NCBI GenBank assembly: GCA_001931905.2
Contig: MSJI02000210.1
Coordinates: 1-30,376, forward strand
Direction of reading: 5' to 3'
DNA length: 30,376 nucleotides
Source of the DNA: Cladosporium sp. IMV 00045
Taxonomy: Eukaryota > Ascomycota > Dothideomycetes > Cladosporiales > Cladosporiaceae
Below, piece after piece: positions 8,990 through 19,322 of the stretch; the stretch's first letter is position 1; each line of letters begins with the position of its first letter. The notes below the pieces were generated by a model. That model was not told the origin of the DNA and did not search any database. It saw only the letters and a program-made list of their open reading frames with translations. The position numbers and the translations under genes are program-made.

Positions 8990-10696
8990 TTATTCTTGTG
9001 TCTGATTCTTGAGCTTAAACCACAAGATAGGAAGAACCAAGAGCAGACTGAAAACTGCAAGTCCAAAAGAGCTACCAATCATCCCCATGTAAGGTACACC
9101 CACGGAATCCATCTTGTACATCACTACAGCACCAACTGATTGGATGCTCTTATAGAAGCCTGCAAAGAATGCAAGCTTGGTGGCAGAGTTGCTCAGCGCC
9201 CCGAGAATCCAGTAAACGTACCTGCCAAAGTCAGCATCCCGCCTCGAAGTTTGATGTGAATTGCTTCAACTTACGTTTGCCAGATAGCATCGAAGAGACC
9301 ATAGCACATGTATAAAACGAATGGTCCGCCCCAAGCTGTCTCGGACCAGTCAATCTTGTGCACAGTACCAGCTTCCACGCCGTCACGCGTATACTGAGCC
9401 TGGAAGACGACTCCGCCTGCCCAAATTCCCACGGTAATGATCAAGAGAAAAGCGTAGGCGGCGAAGCCGCGAGTACGGCGTTGGAAACGTTGGGAGTCAA
9501 GCGAGAATCCGAACACCATTGCACCAAAAATCTGTGCGACCCAGTACGCAAGGTTGTTGAGCGCGCGGGTGCGGATGTTGAATTTCGCAAGATTGAAGTC
9601 CTACGAATGTTAGTAAACGCTGGAATTCATGCGAGTCGAAGATCGAGCTGGAACTTACATTAAACTGATAAGTGTAGAACCAGTTGGATGCTAGAAACAT
9701 CGGGAAGAGGCCAATAACATAGGTATCCGACAGAAGCAATTTCCACAGGCCAATAAACTCTGTGCGCCAGCTTGGGTGTTCTGGTACAACGACCTTTGAG
9801 CCATCGCTGCGGATCACCTCACGTGGCCGGCAGAGTGTCAAGGCCAAAAGCACTCCAAGGCCAGTGAGGACCAGGAAACCAATGTAAGTACCGTCTCCAG
9901 CTTGCTCTGAGGCCTCCGAGCCCATCGTCACGTTCTGGATAAGAGGCACAAGAGAGCCAATCACTGAGGTATCGTAAGCGACCAGAAAATTGGTGGCTTG
10001 GAAGATAACTCACCTGCGCCCATGTTGAAAATAACCCAGAAGATGGAGATGTATTTTCCCTTCTGTGTTTCCGATGGATATGCCATGAGCACTGATCCTT
10101 GCGCAGTCCAGAGAAGGCCAGCACATAATCCCAAGAAAGCACCACCAAAGATGACATATGGTTCGTTCTCAGTGTAATTGTATACCAAGAAGGACGACAC
10201 ATAAATGGCGTAACTGCAAAGTTAGCATCGGAGCCTGAAGTATCCAGCAATGCTTGCTTCACTTACCCAGTACCACCAAAAGCAAGAGCCAAACGAGGCC
10301 CAACAACGTTGCAAATCGTACCTCCGAAGAAACTGACGACCGAAGTCACGGCATATAGGGCAATGTTTGCATTGTTCGCGATGTCAGCGTTGACCTGGCC
10401 GCCTCCACCGAGGCCAGTAAGTGCGTTGAACATTCCGGGACATCTGCATATGGTCAGATGGAGTTATGCAGCTCAGAAAATAGCAAAAAAGCTCACAGAA
10501 AGCATGTCGTGGCAACTAAGAGCATTTGTACGATCGCCGAGGCATAGCAGGGAAGTTCGACTCCCCTCCAAAGGCGAATACGCTTGTATTTCCAACCTTT
10601 GGCCTCATTTTCCACTGTGCCCAGCTCGGCACTGGCATTGTCGTCTTCGTCTTCATGTTTGATGCTGTCAAGCTTCTCTGGAAGGTGAGATGTCAT
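8990..10696 (-). CDS. UNC93-like (DUF895) MFS transporter, candidate GlcNAc importer (Ngt1 type)
   Basis: Polytopic membrane protein of 479 residues. Exons on the minus strand: 10696-10497, 10443-10267, 10213-10014, 9963-9659, 9600-9275 and 9221-8990. All five introns are 50-58 bp with clean GT-AG ends, and phases close exactly. A cytoplasmic acidic N-terminus precedes about 11-12 hydrophobic segments, including YVIFGGAFLGLCAGLLWTAQ, the UNC93 signature region followed by GSVLMAYP, and FGLAVFSLLLVLPILWFKLK at the end. To my knowledge the Candida Ngt1 GlcNAc transporter belongs to this MFS branch. The position divergent from the deaminase gene supports a role in GlcNAc uptake, but that role is inference. 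An alternative in-frame ATG at 10723 adds nine residues. Confidence 0.85.
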
Positions 10697-11208
10697 GATC
10701 GGCCAAGGAACACAATCGTGCACAGAATAAGATGAAAAACAGAGCCTTACAATAGAAGGCGACGGAGCTCGTTTTATCTAGTCATCTTCTATCTCTTATC
10801 TCGTCGGCCGACCCTTGTGCCGTTGCGTACTATCTCGTAGTTTGACACTACCACGCGAAATCGGAACGCCCATGGGGAATGCGGGTCTGAAGACGTTGCT
10901 TTGCTTCGTTGTCCTAATCAGTGGGGCAGATTTCACTGGATGTAACAGTTGCACACTGCGATTGCCGCGAAATTCTTAGTGCACGTCCGCGGTGGGATTG
11001 AGTTACTTCCGCCTTGCTCTCCGCCAAAGTGTAACCGTATCCTGCCGTTAACCCGAGGGCTCGGTATAGGGCTAAATGTGCAACACTCGATCGGTGTACT
11101 GATGATAGCAAACCGAATAAGTATCGAGATAGCGAGATATCTAGCCAGCATGGCCGTCATCGAAGCAAAGCTCACACATATTGTTATCTGCGGTTTAAGA
11201 TCGAAGAT
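10697..11208. promoter_or_regulatory. Bidirectional promoter between transporter and deaminase genes
   Basis: About 510 bp shared by divergent pathway genes. It has three HGATAR sites at 10774-10801 near the transporter and a 10-bp palindrome GTCGGCCGAC at 10803-10812. An open frame of 126 codons from 10949 crosses into the deaminase in the wrong frame and is not a gene. A shared regulatory region fits co-induction by GlcNAc. Confidence 0.6.
10774..10801 (-). promoter_or_regulatory. Cluster of three GATA-factor (HGATAR) sites
   Basis: On the minus strand, reading towards the transporter gene: AGATAA (10796-10801), AGATAG (10789-10794) and AGATAA (10774-10779). Pairs of closely spaced HGATAR sites are typical targets of AreA-type nitrogen regulators. 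They lie about 80-105 bp upstream of the transporter ATG. Confidence 0.5.
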
Positions 11209-12218
11209 ATGTGAGGTCATCGAATTCTTCTCGTGCCTGTCATCAGCTAACCCAATTCTAAAGGAGATTCATCGTGCGGCAAGACAGTCATACGGCATCA
11301 GAATATGTGGCAGAATACATCATAAGTGAGCGACCTTGGCACTGAACAACCCAACGATCTTGAGCTGAGCATTGATGCAGAACGAATCAACAACTTTGGA
11401 CCTACCTCAGAAAACCCATTTGTCCTTGGTTTACCGACGGGCAGTAGTCCAGAAAAGGTCTACAAGCACCTCGTTTCAGCGCACAAGGCTGGTGGCATCT
11501 CGTTTCGTCATGTCGTAACTTTCAACATGGACGAATACGTCGGACTTCGAGAAAACCACCCGCAGAGTTACCACACCTTCATGTGGTCGAATTTCTTCTC
11601 GCACGTCGACATCCCACCTTCACAAGTCAACATTCTCAACGGCAACGCAGCAGACCTCGGCGCTGAATGCTTGAGCTACGAGAAGAAGATCAAATCTTAT
11701 GGAGGCATTGAGCTGTTCCTCGGTGGTGTCGGCTCGGACGGCCACATCGCTTTCAATGAGCCTGGATCGTCGCTAGCATCGAGAACCAGAGTCAAGACTT
11801 TGACTTGCTCTACTGTCCGTGATAATGCACGATTCTTCGAAGACGATGTTTCCAAAGTGCCCACACAAGCGCTTACCGTCGGCGTTGGCACGGTACTGGA
11901 TGCGCATGAGATTGTGGTCATCGTTACCGGTCAACACAAAGCTTTGGCTGTGCAGAAGTGCCTTGAAGAAGGCGTCAACCACATGTGGACACTCACGAGT
12001 CTGCAACTTCACCGTAGGCTATTCCAGACCCATCTTCGGCCTCTTGGGGTCTGCCGTTTTTATCGCTAACGCATCTTCCAGCACATCCCTTGATAGTCGT
12101 CGACGAAGAAGCAACCGCAGAGCTGAAAGTTAAGACGGTGACTTATTTCAGAGATATCGATCAGGCCGCACAGAGGTTGGGCATGGAACAAGGTATACCA
12201 GCTGCTTCTGCGAGATAG
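11209..12218 (+). CDS. dam1: Glucosamine-6-phosphate deaminase/isomerase, start codon split by an intron
   Basis: Converts glucosamine-6-phosphate to fructose-6-phosphate and ammonia, the last step of GlcNAc use. Exons: 11209-11210 (AT only), 11264-11325, 11381-12013 and 12082-12218; 277 residues. In the frame of the conserved N-terminus, [15 protein letters not shown] is preceded at once by a stop and no ATG. A 53-bp intron (GTGAGG, CTAAC, AAAG) joins AT to G and supplies it. The resulting numbering equals E. coli NagB: D72 (FNMDEYVG), D141, H143 and E148 ([11 protein letters not shown]). The second intron has a GTGAGC donor; the third turns LQLH into [16 protein letters not shown], the family sequence. 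The stop lies 59 bp from the convergent GH3-GNAT gene. The symbol follows Trichoderma usage. No allosteric claim is made. Confidence 0.93.
11211..11263 (+). other. 53-bp intron interrupting the ATG start codon of the deaminase gene
   Basis: The donor GTGAGG directly follows AT (11209-11210). A GCTAACC branch site lies at 11246-11252, and AAAG precedes the G at 11264. Its length equals the window's usual intron size. Splicing is required to form the start codon, so unspliced transcript cannot start at the native position. Confidence 0.8.
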
Positions 12219-12277
12219 CTGAATGGAGATGATTTTCCTAGACGAGCCGAGAATTGTATCTCACTGGCGACGTTAGT

Positions 12278-15200
12278 TCATTGCACCTCGTACACACTGA
12301 TGGGCTTAGTTCCCAACTCTTCAAACCCGATCCGACCCAGACCGGTGGCTATGTCGAGGTCGTCGTCCTGATGGCTGTCAGTTGATGCTTTAATCGAGAA
12401 ACTTTCTTGAGGCAAACTTACAAGGACTAGATTGACAGAATGCATCGCCCTTTGCTTCAGGTGATTCGCGGCTATCATGATCAACCCATTGACTGCTTCA
12501 AGCTGTCGGTTCAAGGGGTTTACTAGCAATCCTACCACCCCTGCCGCAGAAGAGCTGGAAGTGGGAACATACCGGGCGATTGTTGACGTGCCGGAATATA
12601 CCAGGCAGCTCGCTATGATGCTTTTGTCCGATGCATAAGCGAGTATGGTGTTGCATGATGCTTCATCTTTCGCGGCCAAGTCGTATAGTCGCAGCATATA
12701 ATCAAGACACGATAACAGACTTTTACTGGAGCCCTTGACTTGACAACACCGTCGAATGTGATCGTGCAGCTTGTTCTGATCCACGGCCAGAGCCCGCCCA
12801 AAAGTCAATCCGTTCGCTCGGACCGCATTAGCGATGGTATGCGAAGGTGTCCAACTCGGTAGGGCGAGTTCCAGGACTTGAGTAGAAGAAGAGTATTCTA
12901 GTTTCAATTCACTGCAATCGTGTAAGCCTTTGCTAAAAGCATTCAATTGTCAACAATCGTACCTCTGTTGTGCGAATTCATTGCCCAAATGGACCAGTGT
13001 TTCATGGCCTTGATCGCTGTGCCGTACTGGAAGACCACTGGGTGATATGCCGCCGATTTGAATTGCTTGAATGGGACCGGCCTCATTTAGAAAGTATCGC
13101 ATAGCCCTGCTTAGCAAAGACCGACCAATGCCCCTTCTTCGCTGATTCGGGTCAACCGCAACCATGTTCAAACATCCCCTCTTCAACGAAGGGATGATCG
13201 ATGCGCCGCAGAAACCATACAAGACCCCGGTACTTGAGTTTCGTACAACAAAATGTTTTGACAGAATCCAATTGTCAGGCGTGGAGAGTAGATCTCGCCA
13301 GGATGATCGTCGAAATTCGGGTCCTGTGCGATTACTATATGATACAGATGCTGATATTCGCACCAGTAAATCTTCCAGTTCTTCTTTGTCGCGGGTCTCA
13401 TCGAAAGGTTGAGCAAGCCAGAGTGGCTTGGGTGTAGAGACTTTAGAGCTAATAGCAGAAGAAATTTTGTGACTATGGCTTGAAGGTGCTGAGCGATTGC
13501 GAGTCTCAAAGAGGAGTCTGTTCAGTGCATCAATCGCAGGCTCGGTAAAGTCGTATGTGCAAATGTAGGTGCCGATCGACTCGTCGTGTAGGAAGTCGTA
13601 AGGCGACCCCATTGCTACGGTAATGCATGGTACCTTGCGATTGCGGCCACCCATGTTGCCAGAACTACACAGCGCAGCAACACATTTCGCGAAGCCGTAT
13701 TGTGATGTGTTTCGTACGCTGTCCGCAGTAACGACGATCACTCTATGCGCGGAAGCAATGAGCTGTTCGTGCACAGGGCGCAGGCCTGTCGCAGTGTATG
13801 TGCTATGCGAGACTTTGCCTATCCAAACTTGGGATAGTTTTAGCCCAAGCGACTGGAATGTGTCCTCTCCAGGAAGATATTGGCTGTTGGGGAGAGCGCT
13901 AGGGCTAAATGTGGTGTTTCGGCTCTCGGTTGATTTCACCTCTGAGTTATCGCAAGAATGAGAATGACTTCCATTTAGAGGCTCCACCAGTGGTGTCAGC
14001 AGTAATAACGTCCCTTGTTCATCGAGGCCGGTCTGGAGGGGTATATTTGATTCGCGATCCCGGATAAGAGAGACAGATGCTTCGTAACTTTTTTTCGAAA
14101 GCATACGGTGCTGAGCTGAGAGTCCTTCCAACCTGTGGATCCCTCCGGGAGCGAGTGCCCTGTCCCATGAAGTCACCTTCGATTTGAGTGCCTCTATTCT
14201 GGAAACTGACTGCGCAACGATATCTGCCGGTAGGATGTTGGATTCAACACCAAGGCGGAAACCAGAGATCGCGTCTAGCTGCGCGTCAGGTGACTTGCAG
14301 ATCATCAGCATGTTGCAGCCCGCCTGGAATGCCATGACAACGGCCTGGTCAACTCCGAGTGTCTCGAATAAAGATTCAACTTCAAGGCACTCCGACATGA
14401 TTAGTCCATTGAACCCAAGCTCACGCCTCAAAATTTGAGTCAAAAGATGCTCAGAGAGGCAAGCATGCTGTCCCTCCACGGCCAGCATTTTGCAAGCTCC
14501 GACCAGCACAGCATCGAGCCCGTTCTGAATAGCGGCCTTGACCGGCACAAAAGCACTTCGGCGAAGCTCATCCAGAGACTCTGCAACGACAGGCATTTCG
14601 AGTGTCGAGCCATGAAAGCTCAAGGAGCCATAACTCGGAAAGTGCTTCCCACAATTTGCAACACCTCCAGCGCGATATCCTTTGACATAACATTTCCCGA
14701 GCTTCGCAACTTCATGGGGATCATGACCAGCAGATCGAACACCGAGAGGCTGTGTCCGCACGTCATTGAGAACATCCAAGACCGGCCCGAGAATCCAGTT
14801 GACACCAAGACAGGCGAGTTCTTCTGCTGTAGCTTTCGCCACCTCGTGCGATAGTTTGTAGTCATTGCATGAGGACATAGCCATGGCTGAAGGAAATTGT
14901 CGAATGTGTTGGCTATCGCGTATGGAATTTACTGGGCCATTCTCCTGGTCGATAGCAACCAAAAGCGGCTGTTGGTGACCAGATTCCAGAGCAATTAGTT
15001 GGAGATCTTTTATCAGCTGTCACGAATGCATCAGAGTCCGATTCAACAGCTTCTTGTGGTGGATGTACCAACCTTCGTGAGCTGAGCAGCATCTAAATGA
15101 CTTTTGTCAGCTCGTGTCTCTGCCTGAAGAGAGAATAACCGATCTGCCTACCGACAATGTTCTTCTCTGTTATCAAGACAGCTTCGAGACCGTAGTTCGC

Positions 15201-15338
15201 GATGAGAGACCGAATATGTGGCGTCACAACCGTCCCATCGAAGCCCATGATGAAACAGGCTGCATCATTTTGCGTGGCGCCGGTCTCTTTGTGGGCATTC
15301 ACTGTACCGGCGCGGGCAATTCTGTCCAGTGAGACCAT
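12278..15338 (-). CDS. nag3: GH3 beta-N-acetylglucosaminidase fused to two GNAT-like domains
   Basis: Expected to release GlcNAc from chito-oligomers; the GNAT part may N-acetylate glucosamine. Exons (minus): 15338-15308, 15259-15152, 15092-15073 (20 bp), 15016-12963, 12911-12422 and 12367-12278, about 930 residues. The introns at 15307-15260 (48 bp) and 12421-12368 (54 bp) are in-frame and could be retained, so the first is uncertain. No signal peptide is seen, so the product is intracellular. GH3 runs over about 1-340: MGFDGT, LLVAIDQENG, LGVNWILGPVLDV, KHFPSYG (KH at 177-178), MSECLEV with Glu262 where Asp is usual. A diverged middle part follows (to about 570). GNAT1 (about 600-735) has the acetyl-CoA loop QRRRGIG (678-684). 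GNAT2 (about 740-930) lacks a clean loop. GH3-GNAT fusions are known in fungi. The symbol follows Trichoderma usage. Confidence 0.88.
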
Positions 15339-15584
15339 CTTCAGGCGGGCGATTTTTTTGGCTTGTTTCTCGCGAAACAGTCAAGAAACATGATGGCCAC
15401 TGATATTACGGTCTGGTGAGCGCCGTAAGCGGCGGCCGATACTGATAAGGCCATGTCGTGTTTTAAGCCGGTCACAGCACGATGTCACGCTACGACGTTG
15501 CAGTGTCAGCGACAGTGGGGAGAATTTGGCTCGATTTAAAGCCTTGACGAGACTCAATGGGGACCGTGCGTAAGGTATCTTGAT
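15339..15584. promoter_or_regulatory. Bidirectional promoter between GH3-GNAT and NDT80-like genes
   Basis: A compact 246-bp divergent promoter. It holds an inverted repeat CGCCG-TAAG-CGGCG (15421-15434) running into CGGCCG (15433-15438), and one HGATAR site TGATAA (15443-15448). Control of enzyme and regulator from one short region suggests autoregulation, as inference. Confidence 0.55.
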
Positions 15585-17153
15585 ATGTATTCTGGACATC
15601 CTGCACACAGTGGCATGGTGTCTTTGAATCGTTGCTCGAATATGGACTCGCTAATATTCGACGAGATGGCAGGAGAAATGCCTTATGATCTGTGCGAATT
15701 CGACAGCACTCTGGGATTAGACTGGCCGATACCTAACGATTCACATTCGACACCTCCTTTCCACGATAATACACATTCAAGGTCAACAGAAGAAGAAACA
15801 GGAGAGCCTGCGCAATCAAGTTCTGGGGTTGAGAACCAAAACTCTGGTCATCCCGTAGGATGTGCTAGTAGTGAGCTACTTGGCTTTTCTCCAATCATTG
15901 GAAGCTGTCGACCTTTATGCAATTCCTTCAATGAGACAGTCACTTGCAAAGTCTCCGCGCAAGTTGCGGGAATGCTTTTCGTTTCGCAAGACGCTTCCCG
16001 CTATGAATCGAACGACTGCACGCAAACAAGCAGTCTTACGTGCTATCGAAGGAACATGCTCAAGGTGTTCGGACATGCCTATGTACCACGGGGCGTTAGG
16101 CTACAGTCTGGTGAAGGGAAGCCAGCCACGCCCATCAGTTCTGTTTCTGCTCATCTCAGCGCTTCTGAAACTCTGGCAGGAGACGATGTGAAGTTGGTGG
16201 TACCACCCGCAAGAAAATCAACCGGAGTAGGAATCGATGACCCGCAAGAACCTCAGCCAGAGTCGATCAAACTCGACCCAGAAGCAAACCCAGACCGATA
16301 CTCTGATCCATGCCCATTCAGGATATCATGGGATCGGTTGCACTTTCGAAACGCTACCACAAAGTCGAACCGCCGAAGTGCACCGCAGCAGCGCTTTAGA
16401 CTTGTGTTGGAGATCAAAGGCAACGCGGGAGGCGAAGAAATCATGCTTTGCAAAGCAGTCAGTGTTCCAATTGATGTTAGAGGTCGATCACCAAAGAGCT
16501 ACGGCTCTCACACAGACGTCAGGTCCAATGCGAAACGACAGCGGAGAGAAGAAGTTGTTCAGCCACATGACACCAAAGCTAGTGGGTGCGAGATAACTGA
16601 CATTGTCAGCAACATGCCTACTCGCGTGGCGCGCTCTAACTCGCCATCATCTAAGACTGGGACGTTCTCATTGAACGACGACTGGATGACTGGTGTGCTC
16701 GACGTCGAGGACAAGTTGAGTACTCCAGATCAGCTCCAGCAAGGAGTTGGAAATCCGTTTGGTTTCTGTGTGAATAGCGAGCCTGGTGAAACCTTTGAGG
16801 GTGTAATGGCAACGTTGACGGAGAGAGGCTCTGATAACTGCGGAGACTTGCTGAGTCGACCTTCCCCAAAGTTGTTGACAGAAGACTGTTCAACAACCGA
16901 CGACAGGGCATCAAGCGTCGAAGGGTCGGGAACAACACCACCGCATAAGAAATTAGAGCATTCGTACGAATATTTCCCGCTCTCGGCACTCGACTGGACG
17001 ACACCTGCGGAGGCAGTATATGTATGGATTCGAAAGCTGTTATCGTGGAGAGGTGGTTGCTAACTTGCGTTGCAGAGACCACATGTTGTTCATCACCGAC
17101 AGCACAAACCGGCATCGCAACGCTCGCACAAAAGATACTTCCGTGAGATTTGA
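15585..17153 (+). CDS. ron1: NDT80/PhoG-like transcription factor (RON1-type GlcNAc regulator)
   Basis: p53-like-fold DNA-binding regulator. In Trichoderma an NDT80-like factor, RON1, sits in the GlcNAc cluster and is needed for growth on GlcNAc; the same context here is the main ground for the symbol. Exons 15585-17021 and 17076-17153 give 504 residues. Read without the 54-bp intron (GTATGG, GCTAACT, TTGCAG) the frame ends at 17063 in an unlikely tail; spliced, it gives AVY-RPHVVHH and a basic ending SHKRYFREI, which I recognise from the family. An acidic, Ser-rich N-terminus (1-110) precedes the NDT80 domain at about 115-310: TCKVSAQVAGMLF, LTCYRRNMLKVFG, ISWDRLHFRNAT, VRGRSPKSYGS. A low-complexity linker follows. 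Start alternatives are ATGs at 15615 and 15642. Confidence 0.9.
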
Positions 17154-17593
17154 CTGGACCCACTCAGACACAATCTTGGAATACGCCGGCGGTGCGACGT
17201 TGCAGAGTGCGGAGCCCCAATGATTGTAACGTTGTCATGGAAAACTCTATTAGCCCTACTTGGCGCCAACATGCATGCTACGGGGACATCGACTCAAATG
17301 ACAGAACACTTCTTCTCGATATCAATCGGTTTCATGCTGTAACGTCAAATTGCACAACAGTAGCAGTATGTGAACGAAGCAATAGCGGCATGGTGGCGCT
17401 TCGCCATCGTCCTAGTAGCAAGGGAAAGGCGAGAATAATGCTACAGATGCTTTTCGTGTTGCAGATACGACAAAATCACTTGATACAGTCTACACCCTGG
17501 AGGCTGTGAAGTTAACTTCATTGCCCTCGCTGGCGAGCCTGAATGTTTGGAGTGAGCTGAGTTGCGAGATACACGACTGGAGTCTCAACCATC
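17154..17593 (+). other. Intergenic region between NDT80-like and hexokinase-like genes
   Basis: 440 bp with the regulator's 3' end and the kinase promoter. An 8-bp palindrome CGCCGGCG occurs at 17184-17191, 31 bp after the stop. Open frames here show no conserved domain. No TATA box is obvious. Confidence 0.55.
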
Positions 17594-19322
17594 ATGGAGG
17601 CTCTTTTGAACGTCTTTCATTTCCTGCCAACGCTATTATTTACGCAGAAATCAATTCCGCCTGCTCATCCATGTCTCAAATCAGGATTTGACGAGTTCTT
17701 CGAGCAGATCTCTAAAGAATTCCAAGCCGACACGGACATTCCTCACCTGATAGCGAATGCTCGAAGACTGGCAGCCGAATATGATGCGCAACTCCACCTT
17801 TCAGCATCAGCGATGATACCATATCCTCCGACCACTCTCAAAGCAGTTATCGAGAACAAAACGGCTCTTGCACTCGATTTAGGGGGCTCAACATTGCGAA
17901 TTGCTTGGGTGCACTTTTCACCGGGCCAGAAACCCAAGCACGAGCATCCTCGGTCGTTCGAAATTGATGTGCAAATCAGAAAGCTCCGTGGTGCAGAGTT
18001 CATGACTTGGATAGTGGACCGGGTCGAGCAAGCATGGCTGGAGCTGGCTTCCGAATCTGCGCGGCTTGATGGGATGGGCTCATGCCTGAGCGCAGAAGCA
18101 GTGCATTGCACAAATGAGGAACCTACCATAGATCGCAGGCATGGCGATGTCGAACAACGAGCGGAATTCAAGCGTCCTCAACCGATCATCCCAGTGGCCT
18201 TAACTTGGTCATTCCCTCTGATGTGAGATAGACTACTTCACAAGTCCAAATCATCTGTATGAGCTAACAACATGTGAAGCCAGAAATCTGTGGATCGCGC
18301 AGTAGTTCAGGACATGGGGAAGGGGTTTCGGGCTTCTGGAGATCTGTGTGGTTCTGAGTTGCAAGACCTCTTCGCGGAGGAGTTTACAAAACGTGTAAGA
18401 TTGACCCAAGTCATGCGATATTATCAAACTGACTCAAATGAATCAGGGTCTCCCGTTGCGTGTTGCCGCAATTGTCAATGATGCGGTGGCCAATCTGGCT
18501 GCCGACAAGTATTTCTTCCCTTCGACCGAATTTTCCATCATTGCTGGGACTGGCGTCAATGCTGCGATTCCAATCTCCAGTGAGGACGTGTCTAGATGTC
18601 AGAACTCTGAGGGCCACTCCGTTCCTCTAAGCGAATCGATTACGGAACACACTCACCTCTTCGTGAATATGGAACTGAGCATGTTCGGAGCAGACACTTT
18701 CGCGGCAACCAAATGGGATCGCCTACTTGACCAGCAGCAAGGGAAGCCTGGATTTCAGCCACTCGAGCAACTCTGCAGCGGACGATATCTCGGAGAGATC
18801 TTTCGACTCATTCTCGTCGAGGCTATCAGAAGACAACTCATTTTTGCATCTTTGGACCTGCAAGGCCTCCATGTGTCATTCAAATTGGATACGAGACTAT
18901 TGGCTTGTTTCGAAGCCGACACCACCCCAAATTTGATCAACGCCAGGAAGGCCTTTGCTGCTGTTCTTCCTGATACATTAGGGAATCTCATTACAGTGCG
19001 GGACGCAGGAAGAATTCTCTCGATCATCCGACTCATCTCTGATCGTGCAGCTAGTTATCTTGCTGCATCCATCGTCTCCATGTGGCTGTTTCGTTTTGGA
19101 ACACAGCAAAGGCAGACACGCAGCAGTATCGTCGCCACTTCTAATATAGAGCGGGTGGCTTTCACGGGTTCTGTGCTTGAGAAATATCCTGGATTTAAGA
19201 AAAGATGCCAGGGCACTATTTCTCGCCTCATGGCAGAGATCGGTGGAGGCGAATGCGACCTCAGGCTTGAGTTCTGCCCGGAATCGAGTCTTATTGGAGC
19301 CGCTGCTATCGCCATCCAATGA
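17594..19322 (+). CDS. hxk3: Divergent hexokinase-family kinase, candidate N-acetylglucosamine kinase
   Basis: Inferred to phosphorylate GlcNAc to GlcNAc-6-phosphate with ATP, because it sits between the cluster regulator and the deacetylase. Exons 17594-18222, 18280-18394 and 18447-19322 give 539 residues; introns are 57 and 52 bp, with the phase closing. Hexokinase landmarks in order: phosphate loop LALDLGGSTLRIAW (from 92), TWSFPL...QKSVDRAVVQDMGKGF, RGLPLRVAAIVNDAVANL with the catalytic Asp at about 260, IIAGTGVNAAI, FVNMELSMFGAD, and SGRYLGEIFRLIL. The usual WTKGF is MGKGF and INCEW is VNMEL, marking a divergent, perhaps non-glucose enzyme. The N-terminal 40 residues do not align with hexokinases, so the start is uncertain. 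The symbol follows the Trichoderma cluster kinase. Confidence 0.83.

Noticed and set aside
10949..11329. Plus-strand open frame of 126 codons across the divergent promoter into the deaminase gene
   Set aside because: It reads the deaminase exon in the wrong frame and has no domain.
10854..15377. CGCGAAA heptamer at 10854, 10966 and 15371 as a regulator motif resembling the Ndt80 element
   Set aside because: The same heptamer occurs several times elsewhere in the window, including coding DNA (e.g. near 6492, 13687, 18698, 27722).
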